This document shows, piece after piece, positions 14,201 to 27,507 of a stretch of 64,000 nucleotides of DNA. The translations under genes were made by a program, and so were the position numbers. Source of the DNA: Lethocerus indicus. Taxonomy: Eukaryota > Arthropoda > Insecta > Hemiptera > Belostomatidae. How positions within the stretch are numbered: position 1 is the first letter of the stretch; the number at the start of each line of letters is the position of its first letter. The notes under the pieces were generated by a model. It worked only from the letters and a program-made list of their open reading frames with translations, did not search any database and was not told the origin of the DNA. The stretch is taken from the NCBI GenBank assembly GCA_019843655.1, contig JACDQD010000006.1, positions 15,518,246 to 15,582,245 on the forward strand. The letters run 5' to 3'.

Positions 14201-15643
14201 ATGTTGAAATAATTAACAATTTGAAATCAAGGACAATAGAAGTTAAGCATATAAAACAGTACAATACATTAAATTAGACATAATATTAAACTAGTCATAT
14301 CCATAAATGTAACTGTTACCCACACACACCTTGTTTATAGTTCCTCTGATTTGATCTTTGATCCATATCAACATAGACATCATCAGAAGAAGCACGAGCC
14401 ATGGGGACATAACTATCTTCAGCTAGACTGCTTCCTCGACTATGGTTAACAGAGCCTGCAGGGGCATATAATGGTGTTCGGCACTCCCCTACATTACAGT
14501 ACACATTATTTGATTGTGAAACTAATAAATTTAGTAAAGACACTGCAGATATAGGTTCAAAAATTTTAATTTTGATTTATCGGTAACAAACACTTTACAC
14601 AAATAAAGTTAATGAAGTAACTACAAATCTTCCTGGTATACACTTACACCAGTAACTTTTCATTTACTAGTAATATGTTAAATACATAAGACAACAAAAA
14701 TCATATATTATATACATATATAATACAAATTACTACCAAATTATAATACCAAACATACCAGGACTCATTGGGACGTAATTTCCTGGAGTATCCAACGGCG
14801 AAGAACTACAAGGACTGCACATTTCCATGTAAGATCCCTGTAATAGAGAAACAAATTATACTCAAACATAATTTAATAAAAGTTAATTTAACCAGGAAAA
14901 CAATACTCTTACAATTTCTGGGGAAACACTGAAACATAATGTAAACCAAATACTAGCATATGTATAACACAAGTTTTTTCTTCCATCTTATATAGTGCAA
15001 TGACAATATAACAATTTAGATATTGACAGTATTTATGAAAGAAGCCGAGATCAAGAACATTAAGATATATGCCTTAATTAATTTTGGTTAATCCATAACA
15101 ACACCTCCTTTGGCCTTTTCAATCACGAGACATAAATAATTAAAACAATTCAACGATAAACACACACAATGGTCTTACTCAGGCACAAGTTAGGTAAAAC
15201 TGACCATGTATATTGTAATCATTATATGCTTTATGTGAATGAGAAGGTCAAAGAATATGATATGACCAGATCACAGTCACAAAGCTCCAGAAGTGAGTTA
15301 ATTGTGATCAATCTGCATAGTGAGAAAAACCCAAGTGAACTGTTATCACAAAAATGAAAACAATACTTCTTATGCTTTATGTTATCTATGTATACACTCC
15401 TAATACTGGGATTATTATTATTATTATAAATTAGCTAACCTGTGATGGAGAATTGGATTTGAAACCACAGCCTATATTTGGGGAATGCTTTCTTTGTGCA
15501 GTGTTATTTAAACTGGTAGCAGATTGAATAGGCAGACAAAGAGAGCGATCAGTGTGCACATTATTATTTAATTTCTCTTCTTCACCTACAAAAAAATAGG
15601 ATAGATAAATTAAAGATATATATTTAATATTAGTTAGATACTC

Positions 15644-15693
<50 letters not shown>

Positions 15694-18600
15694 TACATAT
15701 ACTGCCATTTTGGAAATTTACTGTATGTTGTATAATTATATTGAACAGCACAACAAAACCACATAGCATTATGTTCACCACTTGAACATTCTGTAATCGC
15801 TTAAATAGCCTTAATAAAATACCTTCCTGTCTTTATTTATACAGCACAATGAGGATGCTTGTGCACGATGGTTGGCTGGGATAAGTGACTGCCACCAGAG
15901 AGAATGGCATTCGAACTCCCTGACTTATGCTAATTTATGTCTAACACTCACAGCAGACTTAAATCACTTACCTATAGCAATTCAATGCCCAGGATCTACA
16001 CCTGAGCCACTAAGGTGTCTCACAAACACATTTGTTTCAAACATAAATATAGAATGTATTTCTATTATAAATTTTACCCTGCCAATAATCATCAAGATTT
16101 TCCTCCATTATTGCAGGCTCATCAGGAGTGAGAGAGTGACCAAATCGTCCGGTTTCACTTTCCCATACTGCCTCCCCAGTGTCACCATCCATTGATAAAG
16201 ATGACCCAGCCGAATCTGTTGAGCAAGCAACAGAAGCTGGGCTGAAAGTGAAACAATCAAAACACTCAGTATTCCTTCTATCTTGCATATTTATGCAATA
16301 TATATTAAACAAGTACTCACCTCACAGGACTGGAGCCTACCGGTGGAGAATAGCTTATGCCTCTATTATACATAGAGTGAGACCTTGTATGGGATAGGCC
16401 TAAATGTATTCTGGGATGATGTGGCACATGAGGCGCCCCCTCACTAGAAGTACGAAGACGAAAAGGTAAACAGTCACATCGATCTCTCACACCTGTCAGA
16501 CCTGTATTTAAGTAAATACAGTGACCTGTAAGTGTAAATATCTTCACCCACTTTCTTATTGAAAAAAAAACTAGCAAGTACAGAAACAATTATTTTAACT
16601 TATATCATTTTATCATATAATGTATGTGTTTTATAATCATGTAGAGATTTTTAGATGAGGTTAAGATAATTCAGCTATTTATTTTTATTTTTTTCCAGTA
16701 CTTGAAAATGAAATCACAATTAATTATCTTATTTAACTCATGACTGTGATATTCTTTTTATTTGATCTTATTTAAAAATGTAACAATTATTATTATTATG
16801 CACCAATGAATATTATTTTCCAATTGCTTTTGAACAAATATTGAATCTGATAATAACGTATTCAAGTTATGCAAATGTTTGAATGGAAGTATATCGTAAT
16901 AATTATTATTATGCTATAAGTGATTTTATAATACAATTAATTACACATATTAGAAATTTGTTAAATGTGCCCAATATGAATAAAATAATTCCAGATGGAA
17001 CAAAGAGTATTAAATGTATTTAAATTCTGAACATAATCTAATTTGAGGCCATACTTAATGTCTTATTACAGCAAAACATTCATCTCAATTTTTCTATATC
17101 AGCCACATATATACACAATAAAAAGTATAACAGTAGCACATCCAACATTTTTGTACAAACAAGCTTGTGCTAACAAAAGCATTGGAGCATGTAGTGAAAA
17201 AATATGATCTATGAGTCAAATTAATAAAATATCTACACTTTAAAACATGAACTTTATCTTTAAGCCAATAACAAACAGAAGACAATAAAAACAGCACAAA
17301 ACAAATGCAGTTAAATAATGCTATTATATATTGCACAACTTATACACAATGTGTATATGATGAATAATATATTTATAAACAGAAACAGCACCAAATGAGG
17401 ACTAAACACTTGTATCGAAACAGTAAAAAATTAATGTATTAACCTATGATCAATTGAAATTGTCTTAGTAATATTTTTCGTATACAGAAATACTGTAAGT
17501 AAACCTATATGACTATATGAAAAGTGAATGATGTGTTACACGGGATAAAAATGCATCATATATGTACAAATATAACTAATGTTCCCCTAAAAACATGGCC
17601 AGTATATATTATCCTGTCATCAAATATATGCTCTAAAAAAAGGTTCGATCAGCACTATAAACATTGTTCAATAGCTGTACTTAAATAAATAAAAAAATAG
17701 ATATAAGAAGCACAATAAAAATTAATTTACGTACTAGATTGAATACAATTTGAAGTGATGTATTTAGTGGGACGTGTACCAGTGCTTGCCCTTCGGGCAG
17801 GGGGAAGGGGGGAGAGGGGAAACGAGTAGGTGCGCTGGTGGTTAACACTGACTCCTCCACTCCCACCACCGCTGCTACTGCTGGATGCTGACCAAAGAAT
17901 ATACAACACTCATAAAACACAAAGGGTTCAAAATTCGATAAGTTACCAAACTGACATAAACACACACTGAGATATCAAATTCAATTTATTGGAATCACTA
18001 AAGGAATCATAATCATTTCCATGACAGCTATTATACAGACCTGGATCTGTCTTCTTAAGATCTGATTTACCTAGTTTCATAGGCACCCGACTAACCAAAC
18101 AAAATCTAAATTTTAACTCTTTAATCTCAAATCTGCCATAAGCATAAAAAATAATCACATTGAGACATGAAATGACATTTTCTCTTTCCACTTAAGAAAG
18201 ATAAAATATGTAATAATATTTTCATCAATATTTCTGTCCAATAATTGAACTATAGTTATTATGTAGGTCAATTATAAAAACTAATTAATAAAAATAAAAT
18301 AAACATAAGGACATTGAACAATGTTATAGCGTAACAGGAATGCAGGAAAGCTTTTCATCTACTTTCAAAATGATTGGATGAACATAAGTATAACTGAAAA
18401 GTTGGGTGGTTTAATAGCCACCTACAAGAATGCTTTAATTCATATAACACATTAAAAATATGACATTCTCACTTCCATAGGATTCTAACTAACCCACAAA
18501 TACTTGAAGACAAATTCAAGCAACATTTATAGAAAAAAACATGGCAAAAGAACCATAAAGTGTGTTTTCTTATATCAATTTGTAACATTTCAAAGAAACT

Positions 18601-21600
18601 GTACTGAACTCAACCCAAATATCCACTGCAACACAATAACTCATATATAAAGAACAATATTGAGAAAACTGATAAATTATTTGAAATAGAGATGTCACAT
18701 GTAAAATACTATTAGTTATCACGTGATGATGTTACATGATAAATGTTACATTAAATTGACCAGCAATCGGAAACATATAATGTAAAAATGAATTATGATG
18801 CTACATTAGAGCTTCAAACTATTTTGTAATATTGTTTTAATGCTGGTTGTTTCATTAAAACTAAAACTGATGTCACTTTTGTGGGAAGTTTTCTTTTCAC
18901 ATTCTGAAAAGACCTATATCACTTTAAATGAAATTGTTAATTCAATGGCAGTCTTTGAGTCTATTACATACTAAAAAACAATCAGATCCTGTCAGTACTT
19001 TTACGTGTAGTAATAATAATTGAAAATCTATTATATTTAACTAATTTGACAGTAATTAACAGTAAAACAAAATGCAAATATAATTAGAAAAGTGATAATT
19101 ATTTAGTTTATTAATAAAAAAGGTTTCTAACGATATGATTAATCTACTGTGCAAATTAACAATATAAGAAATTTAAAAATTAATGCAGAGCTTAACAAGG
19201 AACTAAATTAAATATTAAATTAAAATTTGGATAAAATTTCTTTGAAGATAACACATAATTGATTCTAAATTTTACTTAGATAATTACAAATGCAATATAC
19301 AAAGCAAAGTTAGATAATAATTAAGTCAACAAATGTTATTTAAGTAATTTAGAAACCAGAAAGCAGAACAGAGTTCAAAGAACAGTTTCATAAAAACCAT
19401 ATTATTCTAAGTTTATGGTAATTTTTCTTGGAAAAATAGAATATTTAGTGCTTAAAAAAGCTGGGGTCATGCAGATTTCAACATCACATAAGGTTAAGGA
19501 AAAATTTAATTGATATAATACAAATATTATTGCATTAATCTTAGGAATAATTATAAGTTTCTATGAATCTTTGAAACTAAACTGTCATATAAATTGAAGT
19601 TAAAATCATGGAAATTAGTCCATGAATAAAATAAATAAAGCAGTTGTTTTTGCATAAGATTATTTCATACTTCTAGGAAGGAAAAAGTATTCTCATATTA
19701 CAATTAATATTTGAGCTGTTCTCAGAAATGAAAGTTAACTTAATTTTTACCAACTATATATCAACACCACTAAAACAAGAAGGCCAATTAAAAGCCAATT
19801 ATCAAGGAATGGATGAATCCACTTCATAGTTCTAATAATGAATGCCAACTTTATTTAGAAATATCTAGCGATACCAACATACTTATTTATTTTATATTGA
19901 TGTGGTATTTGAATTTTGAATCACTGAGGTAATTTAAATAACTATATGTAACAGCAATCTCAAAAATGATTGGTCATTTCACAACATAATCATACATCAC
20001 CCAACTCTTTAAAACAAAAAACTAGTGCCAAGTTCAATAAATCAAATAATTTATTAACTTGTGTTTATATTATGATTAAGTGATATTATATTTTGTTCAA
20101 ATCAACTCACAGTTGATCCAACAAGGCTATTTATAAGTACTACTAACAGGATATACCAATACTGGATGAATCATTGAATAATTTATATCATTCATACCTA
20201 AATGAGTTGTATAGTACTGTCCTCAACTGAATAAGAATGATATTTCTTTGTTTTGATGTATAGTATACACCTTACTAGGCAAAAAGGCGCATGCAAAATA
20301 TGTGGCACTTAGAAACACAAAAGCCAAATAACTACCAAAACAAAATAAAGCATATCACAAAATAAAATACCTGTATGGGTAGGCCATCTCTGAATAGGGG
20401 TAATTGGCTTTGAGGCTTCGTTAGCTGATGAGGAACGATTTCTAGTTTTAGGTTGCAGTTCTTTTTTGGCACAGTTTCGGCAAGCACTGCATTTCAAAGA
20501 ACCAACAATTTTAACATGACATTTGCATTACAATTAGAATCTTTTCTTCAAATATTAAGAAAGCCGTTATGAAGCCTAATAGTATTAAACAATAAATAAA
20601 ATGAATGAAAAAAGTACCTTAGAATAGTATTATTCATATTTTCAGCAATATTAGTATCTTCTGTTTGTATCCACAAGTTACCAGGCCCTGTGACAGTGCA
20701 TTGTCCAACTTCCATATAAAAGAATGAACCAACATGTCCACAACGGCGTATCTTTTGCAGCTAAAGAAAACAACTATCACTGATTCAAATGAACCCATAG
20801 TAATTTGGTTAGTAATAATTTTCTTTTGAAAAATATTAGTAAAGATATTGTCATATGGAGTTAAATGACCTAAATATCAAAACTCACAGAAAATTCAATG
20901 GTGTCCAACTTATCATCAGAAGCAATTTTAACTAATGAAAGTGTCTGGTCTGTAAGACATAGATGATAAGAACCAACAATACCACTATGCCCTCCCAGTT
21001 CTTTACTCAATACAGAAACTTGCCATACATGTTCTGGAATAGGATACATTCAATTTTTACATGGCTACAATAAAATAAAAAACAAGACAAAGTTATATAA
21101 AAGTACTATGTTTATAACATCAATGTACCAAAAGTTGGCTTGATAGGTTCTCCTTCCGGCAGGTCTTCACCCAACTGGAGTTCAAGTAGTCCCTTTAACC
21201 AATCATCCATTTCCTCTTCATTCTCAAGAACAATGCAGAAACAATCTTTCTTTGTATAAAGTGCTATCACACACTTGTTTCGTATATCTGTACGCTTGTT
21301 TATATTGAAGCAGGTTTTAAGAATAATACTCCTGTAAATATAATTCAAATTTACAATTGTTTATGGAATATTCTATTTCAATGAATGTTCTGAAGATGAT
21401 ACCTAGAGGAAGAAAGGGTAAAATTATAATCATGGGCCTTTGTGTGTGTGTGTATATATACATATACATATGTACACACATACACAAAGTTAAAAATTTA
21501 AGATTAGCTATCAAAATATCTTAGAAATACATTATGATATCTGATAATTCAATATCTTCATTAGTGATGCATATTAATTGGTACCTTACCTTTTAGGAGG

Positions 21601-23080
21601 TTGGTTTGTTTTCCATTTTTTTTCATTATCATAATATTCCAAACGAGCAGCACTTTCTCCTGAATCTCCTCTTAAGACAAAGTATTTTTTCCTCATTGTC
21701 TACAAATATGAAAAGAAAAAAGTGTTGAACTATAGACAAAGTACAGTTATTAGAACAATATACAAATAGATGTATATGTTTATTTAAACAAAAAAAATAT
21801 TTCACATATTAACTGAAAAAATGAAAACACAACACTCATTAACCTAAAAATTTAATTCTAAGTAATCTAGTCCTTATGGGTATCTAGCTTATGAGAATTT
21901 TTGTATTCCCTATATTTATTAGATGCGCAATTTATGTATCTTTGATGTTATGCCCAGGTTATGAGAATTAAATTCATATATACTTCCTTAAAAACAACTA
22001 TGACAAAATTCATCAATAATGCCAGATTTTGATTCTATCAAATCAAATACCGCATACAATATATGCAATCAAATACAACATGAAGTAATATATTTAAAAC
22101 ATAAATAAAATTTAGAAATGTAATTACAATAAATATGAATTCAATGTTTAATTTTTATTTGTACTTATAACTGTCCCTTAGTAAAAACATTCATCCAATG
22201 TGAAGAGTTCTAATTACATAAGATAATATTTTGTTACAAACAAGTTTATATCAAACCAGTTATCTCATGTTCATCATTATAAACAAGTCTATTATTCACA
22301 ACAGACAAAGAAGTATGAAGATAATAAGTTCATAAAATTATGTAAAATACTGAAAAGAATATAATCACGAAGTTATGTACATACTATTTATTTGAAACAT
22401 AAAAGTCAACATAAATTTAATATAATTTTTATTTTATTTAGTTCATAATAGAGGCATAAAAATTAGAAAAAAATTAGTTTCATAAAGATAGGAATTAAAT
22501 TCAGCGTTTTACTAATCCAATTTATAAAATAAAAAATTGGAATAATTACATAAAATGTTCATATCTAATAACAATATAATTCTATAATGATATAATTGTT
22601 CTATAAAAATAATACTAATTAATAAGAATTTTTGAAACATATTTAAAAACTAATGATCGAGTAAAAAAATAATATAAATAAAAGGTTCCTATATGATTAT
22701 ACATTTTGTGGTATTAAAGTAAAATATGTACAAATCAAATGTATTAATATAAGATGAAATTTAAATTACTCTAATCCTTCAAGAAATAATGTCATGTGAC
22801 CAAACAGAACATTTCAAATGTAACTTGAAATAAATTGTTCTAGCTGATAAGAAACAACTGACTGTCGAAGGTCATGCCCAAAATGCCTTATGTACAGTAA
22901 CCTGAGAATGGCCAAAAATACTAGAAAGGGTAGCATTAAACAAATAATAATTGGAAAAAAGGAAAGAAATGCAAAAGTATTAAATAAAATTACCTTCAGT
23001 TTCTTGAGATAACCCTGCTTCACAATATCCCCATTGTTTCCCTTTCCCCCAGAAGACTGCCAATTCCGATTTGAAGACAT
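11235..23080 (-). CDS. chico: Insulin receptor substrate (IRS/chico), complete coding region
   Basis: This is the docking protein that couples insulin/IGF receptor kinase to PI3-kinase and Ras signalling at the plasma membrane. Fifteen coding exons keep phase and give about 1283 residues: 22994-23080, 21590-21699, 21129-21331, 20888-21033, 20618-20760, 20371-20486, 17735-17887, 16321-16501, 16078-16241, 15440-15585, 14759-14837, 14330-14488, 13990-14191, 12049-13800, 11235-11445. A PH domain lies at about residues 18-125 (KQGYLKKLK; DDWLKGLL) and a PTB domain at about 133-235 (EHVWQVSV; IRRCGH; TVTGPG). The Ser/Pro-rich tail has 11 PI3K-type YxxM motifs (YMEM, two YVPM, YVDM, three YVEM, YMDM, YLDM, YLNM, YIPM), one GRB2-type YVNF, and C-terminal SHP2-type sites (YASL, YAKI). 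The start is an AAC-AAA-ATG context just before the PH domain; an in-frame ATG 11 codons upstream would need reading through a likely acceptor. The family assignment is firm. The exon 7 donor (CTA|GTACGT) was chosen to keep frame. Confidence 0.95.
11788..11872 (-). mobile_element. SINE-like fragment in an IRS intron
   Basis: Lies in the last IRS intron. The minus strand reads GGTGACTCAGTGACTAAAAG, which resembles a tRNA box A region, followed by a CATCTGGAATCATTG block similar to the ATCCTGG-CATTG block of the fragments at 8.4 and 16.0 kb. It is degenerate, with no clear target duplication. Confidence 0.3.
15654..15692. repeat. (CA)n microsatellite
   Basis: About 39 bp of CA repeat, preceded by a short TA tract, in the IRS intron between the exons at 15440-15585 and 16078-16241. 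Confidence 0.95.
15842..16022 (-). mobile_element. SINE-like fragment in an IRS intron
   Basis: The minus strand starts with a box A-like TTAGTGGCTCAGGTG, continues through ATCCTGGGCATTG (shared with the 8.4 kb fragment), and about 80 bases further has GAGTTCGAATGCC, which resembles a box B. It ends near a TATAAATAAA stretch. The two boxes are farther apart than in a tRNA, so a diverged SINE fits better than a tRNA gene. Confidence 0.4.
21435..21485. repeat. TG/TA/CA-rich simple repeat
   Basis: Mixed tgtgtg-tatata-cacaca tract in the IRS intron just upstream (in the gene's sense) of the third coding exon. Confidence 0.85.
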
Positions 23081-24760
23081 TTTGTTCACATCAACTGTTG
23101 CACAAACTAACAAATATAATTAATACATAATTATTCATAAAATTTCAATCAACTAATGGATGAAATGTTGTATTCTGTTATATCATCAACATATATTCAG
23201 TTTTATTTAATCCAGTTTAATCTCTAATACATTAGCACACAATAACATATTCATTCTAAACAACATTTTAGAATATTAAACAGAACTCTTCTAATTATTT
23301 TTTATTTTAATTAATTCAGATACTGTGGATTTGCTATATACCTGTAAACAAATTTCTTCCTCCTATCCATTCCAAAAAGTTCTTTTAGATGAGTCCAGAT
23401 AAATTAACACACTGCAAATAATTTAATACAATTAGAACAAATAATTGAAAAGGTATGTTTCTTTTGGTAAAGGATGTCTATTAATAAGAAATATGTCACA
23501 TGGACAAGACAAATCTAAATCTAGATCATCTTCCACAGAATACTTAAATAACTCTCTCTAGTTAAGTATTGTCCTTAAAATAAAGTTATGACATTATATT
23601 TCAGGGCAAAAGTTATTTAGTAAAATAATTGGATGAACAAAGTAGGCAACCATGTGACTGCAGCATATCTAACACTGTTAAAGTGTTAAATGAAATAGCT
23701 ACAATCAACTTAATATCAACCTGAATATTATGAATAAACATATTATGAACAATTATTGCTTGGTACCTAACCCAAAAGTAGATTACTCTGTTATTACCAC
23801 CTAAAAAGCATGTGTCAAATTGTACCCTCTCACTCTTTCTCTCTCTCTATTTTTTCTCAGTAATTTTCTAAAAACAAGAAATTTAATAGAAAACAATTAA
23901 GGAAATAAAAAAGCATTAAAATTAAAACAATGCCATCCCCTTATTTTAAGAAATTGTTAATTTAAGTAAAACACGTTGGTCAGGGAAACCCCCAATATGG
24001 GAGGTCAAGCCAGAATCTCGATTAATAACGAAAATACATACCCTAAATAAGAATTCACTAATGCCTTCCCGGTTCACAAGTGGAATATATATACTTATAT
24101 ATTCCAATATCACTTTCAGAGGCCAAACTGAAGTCAAAAATTAACAGATAACTCCCGAGGAAAACACAATTTTCTTTAACGCCCACCGCCAACAATGTTA
24201 TTATTTAAATATTTAAGTAACCTGCAAATATTCCGTAACTATACTTCGAACTCGCGATACAACCAACGCCAAGGGCAAAGTTTTTTCATGCGCAATACCT
24301 AAACACATAAATATTCCAGGTCAACGAATAGCATTTCCTGTAAATAATTGTCAGCAGACACAGACATAAACACAAAACACGCACATCCGTCTTCTCGTCA
24401 CTAGTCGATATCCAATCGATGCGATGAGGAAAAATCGGGAGAAGCGAAAAATTAAAACGGCAATATCCAGTTCGTGAGCGAAAATGTGCTGCAACCGAAA
24501 CTAAAATTACGCGCAATTTCTACAATCTCCTAGTAGTAAAGTCTACATCAAAACTTTGGGCAGCGGGCAAGATTCACTTCAACATAACTTTTAAACGGAG
24601 AGAGCGACAGGCAGTCACTTCTTTCTCCATTTATCACGGCACAATATTCAATGAAATACATATCAGTAACCATCTTGGAAAAGGTCATGTGTGACTGTGT
24701 GTACATGTCGAGACTAGTTGTAAACAACTGGTACGCAGGCGCCAACCTTACAACTCGATA
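23081..24760 (-). promoter_or_regulatory. IRS 5' flank: leader intron(s) and presumed promoter region
   Basis: Upstream of the IRS start codon there is a plausible acceptor (TTTGTTAG followed by TTTGTG) about 30 bases before the ATG, so at least one non-coding leader exon probably lies to the right. From about 24.15 kb the DNA becomes CpG-rich, and the CpG-poor to CpG-rich boundary puts the promoter at roughly 24.2-24.8 kb. No leader exon could be fixed from sequence alone. The short frames here do not resemble proteins. Confidence 0.4.
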
Positions 24761-24800
24761 CTGGCACGACGAGCAATGAAATTTACGTCACGTATGAATC

Positions 24801-24821
24801 ATCTCGTTCATTGAACGAGAT
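24801..24821. promoter_or_regulatory. Perfect 10-bp inverted repeat beside CRE-like site, IRS promoter region
   Basis: ATCTCGTTCA, one base, then TGAACGAGAT: a 21-bp perfect palindrome with a single central base. Immediately left (24784-24794) is a TACGTCACGTA element that contains a CRE-like ACGTCA. The position just upstream of IRS suggests a dimeric factor site. The symmetry is seen; the function is inference. Confidence 0.35.
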
Positions 24822-26704
24822 TAAATAAGGGCGCTCGAAAACCGAATTGCTACCGAAATTTGGGGTCGGGAACTGCAAACAATCAGGATGGTAGGCGAGA
24901 ACGAGTTATTGTTATCGGGATGGCCCCAGCGGGGAATGGGTTACACGCCGAGTCCTTGACATTCCCGAGCACCTACGTAGTAAGAAATAAACCGTTAGCG
25001 ACACGCAATCCGAGTAACAGGAAAATTTGTACGGACGAAATGGGCTCCGTCGCGGAGAGGCGGATTAGATAGTTTTAGCGGATGAGCCCGACCGGAAACG
25101 TTTGTCGGTCCCTTACGTGGGAGAGCCGGCCGGAATGAAGTAGAATAGAATTACTACGTCCCGGTAGAGTACAACCGGATCGATGAGGTTTGTCGCAGAG
25201 CTCATTCATGGGAAACGCCTTACAGACAGACACACCCACACTCCCACAACCCATAATATAGGACAACCCAGACCTCCGCCTACTCCCTAAACAACTGCCC
25301 TAACTCCTATTTTACATTTTCCCCGCTCCACCGATTAATGATTCCTCTTGTTACAATTATTTTTCCCCTTTTGAGGGCAACATTTAGATAATGAAAGTAG
25401 CTTTCCGATTTCGAATTTAACCGCAGTAAAGCTAAAAAATTAGTCGTAATTAAAATAACGTATCTATTTTTCTTTACCGAACGATCGATAAACCTGATTT
25501 TTTATGTCACTTGGGCACAAAGACTGAATATAACAATACTGACCTTTTATTGATTATGAAATTTTCGACTATTTAAGACAATATTTCAATTATTTTCGAA
25601 TATGATTGACTTCCACAATATATTACGAAAAAAACTACTGCGAGAAAAACTACTAGGACTACTACTCTTGGTTTTTATAATTAATGAAGCAACTTTTGTT
25701 GTAATGTTTATAAGTCCGGGCTTGTTTTATGTCGGTTATTTGATCCATATTCCGATACTTGTATAAGGAATAGGAGAAAAATTGAAGATTATTCATGTTT
25801 AACTGAACTCGATTATCTCGCAATAATTACTGTTCCCTAAATGTGCTAAGTAAGTGTTACATTGCACTTCGTACAGACGGGAGCGCCAGCCAAATGAATG
25901 CCATTTTAAATGTTACACATAGACAATTGTCTGGGTGAAAATAGAAATCAGTCATCTATGTTTAGATCCTGCCACAGTAAACACGGCCCGGCCATAGATG
26001 TGTCAGCACCTTCCTTGGATAAATTATACTGATACTACATATAATAAGAATTATAAATGCGCAATGAGTAAATCTTAAATTATTTTAAATTATGGCGCAG
26101 CATACAGGTTTCTACAATCCCTTCACGCTTACTCATTAATTCCATCGTATATTTAAAAGTAATATTTTGAATGTTACTTTATGGGTAACTTATATATGAC
26201 TATAATTTATAAAATCGTACAACAATATAAATAGAATCATGGGGTTCCTAGTAATATTCTAAATGTGAAAATCATTTAATGAATACTATTGACAAATTAA
26301 TTACATAAATGTAAACTTGAAATAAGCCAGTTTGTAATAATATTTAATAAAACATTAGTTAAAGTAAAAGATATCTGATTATTTGAGAATTTGTTAATAA
26401 ATAGCAATCTAATGAATTTATATAGAGATGAAAAGAGTACATAAAAGAAGTATTTTAATATTAATTAAAACGAGCCTGTCGCGTATTATATTTGGCTCTG
26501 GATTGGGAGAGCATGACAGTATAAATTCCACTGTACAAAGAAATGCTTTTTATTTAGCTGGGTAATGTTGCTGTTAGGCATTGGCCCAGGATAACTCCTG
26601 GAGCACACTCAAGAGTCCTTGTTTAAACGCATCTGTGGACTTGACCTGCTCTATTTAATCCAGCTCAATTTGTTCGGTACAAAACATCTGTCCAGTTGAA
26701 TTAC

Positions 26705-26709
<5 letters not shown>

Positions 26710-26769
<60 letters not shown>
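26710..26769. repeat. (AT)n microsatellite
   Basis: About 60 bp of uninterrupted AT repeat in intergenic DNA. Confidence 0.95.
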
Positions 26770-26773
<4 letters not shown>

Positions 26774-27070
26774 ACAAATGTATGCAAAGTAATCAATGGA
26801 CGCCACTGAGTTTAAATTAAATGCTGTTTAATGTTTTGCGTTTTAATTATTTACCTTTCCGAAATACTCTTTTCAGTTCTAATTATCAATCCAATTGTAA
26901 ACACTTATGATATTCTTTAAACGTTCTAACACTATGAATTTTATCGTTCAAATAAATATTATTTATTAGTAATAATAAGGTAACAGTTTGCACGAATGGA
27001 GTACGCTCCCAAATATTTGATTTTCTACTCACCCTGAGCTGCATAATTTGATATAACAATTATGTATGTG

Positions 27071-27073
<3 letters not shown>

Positions 27074-27106
<33 letters not shown>
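27074..27106. repeat. (TA)n microsatellite
   Basis: About 33 bp of TA repeat in intergenic DNA. Confidence 0.9.
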
Positions 27107-27110
<4 letters not shown>

Positions 27111-27477
27111 GAGCTCGGTCATATAATTGATCTGTCACTGTTTTGATATTATTTGGAAAAATGAATGTCATTGGCGGCTTGAACGCATTGCTGCTTTCGA
27201 TAGTCCCAGTAATGTCATATACTTTGAAGAATTGTCTTATGTAATACTTACGCTACACAAACTTTGTACAATAGGTCCAGTTGAAGAAATTGAGTTCTTA
27301 CGTTAATTCATTATTGTTCCCTTGTATCGGACAGAATCACAAAGCTTTAGGACCACTGTGTTACGCTTTAACCTCTATTGCGTCTGCGCAACAGCATAGT
27401 TAAAGAAGTTTTTATGGCGCATCGTTTTAACAAATGGATACGTAATGCACTCACACATACACAACTCGCACGCATGC

Positions 27478-27507
27478 CACACACACACATACACACACAC
27501 ACACACA
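27478..27507. repeat. (CA)n microsatellite
   Basis: About 30 bp of CA repeat with one TA interruption, followed by a short TA/TTTA tract. Confidence 0.9.

Noticed and set aside
15431..15781. 116-codon minus frame with a run of alternating Cys-Val
   Set aside because: The run is the (CA)n microsatellite; only 15440-15585 is a real IRS exon.
23081..23113. Earlier in-frame ATG for IRS
   Set aside because: A likely splice acceptor lies between it and the PH exon start; the ATG at 23080 has a better context and sits directly before the PH domain.
24860..25072. 70-codon plus frame in the CpG-rich region right of IRS
   Set aside because: No recognisable domain, and an equally long frame runs on the other strand next to it.
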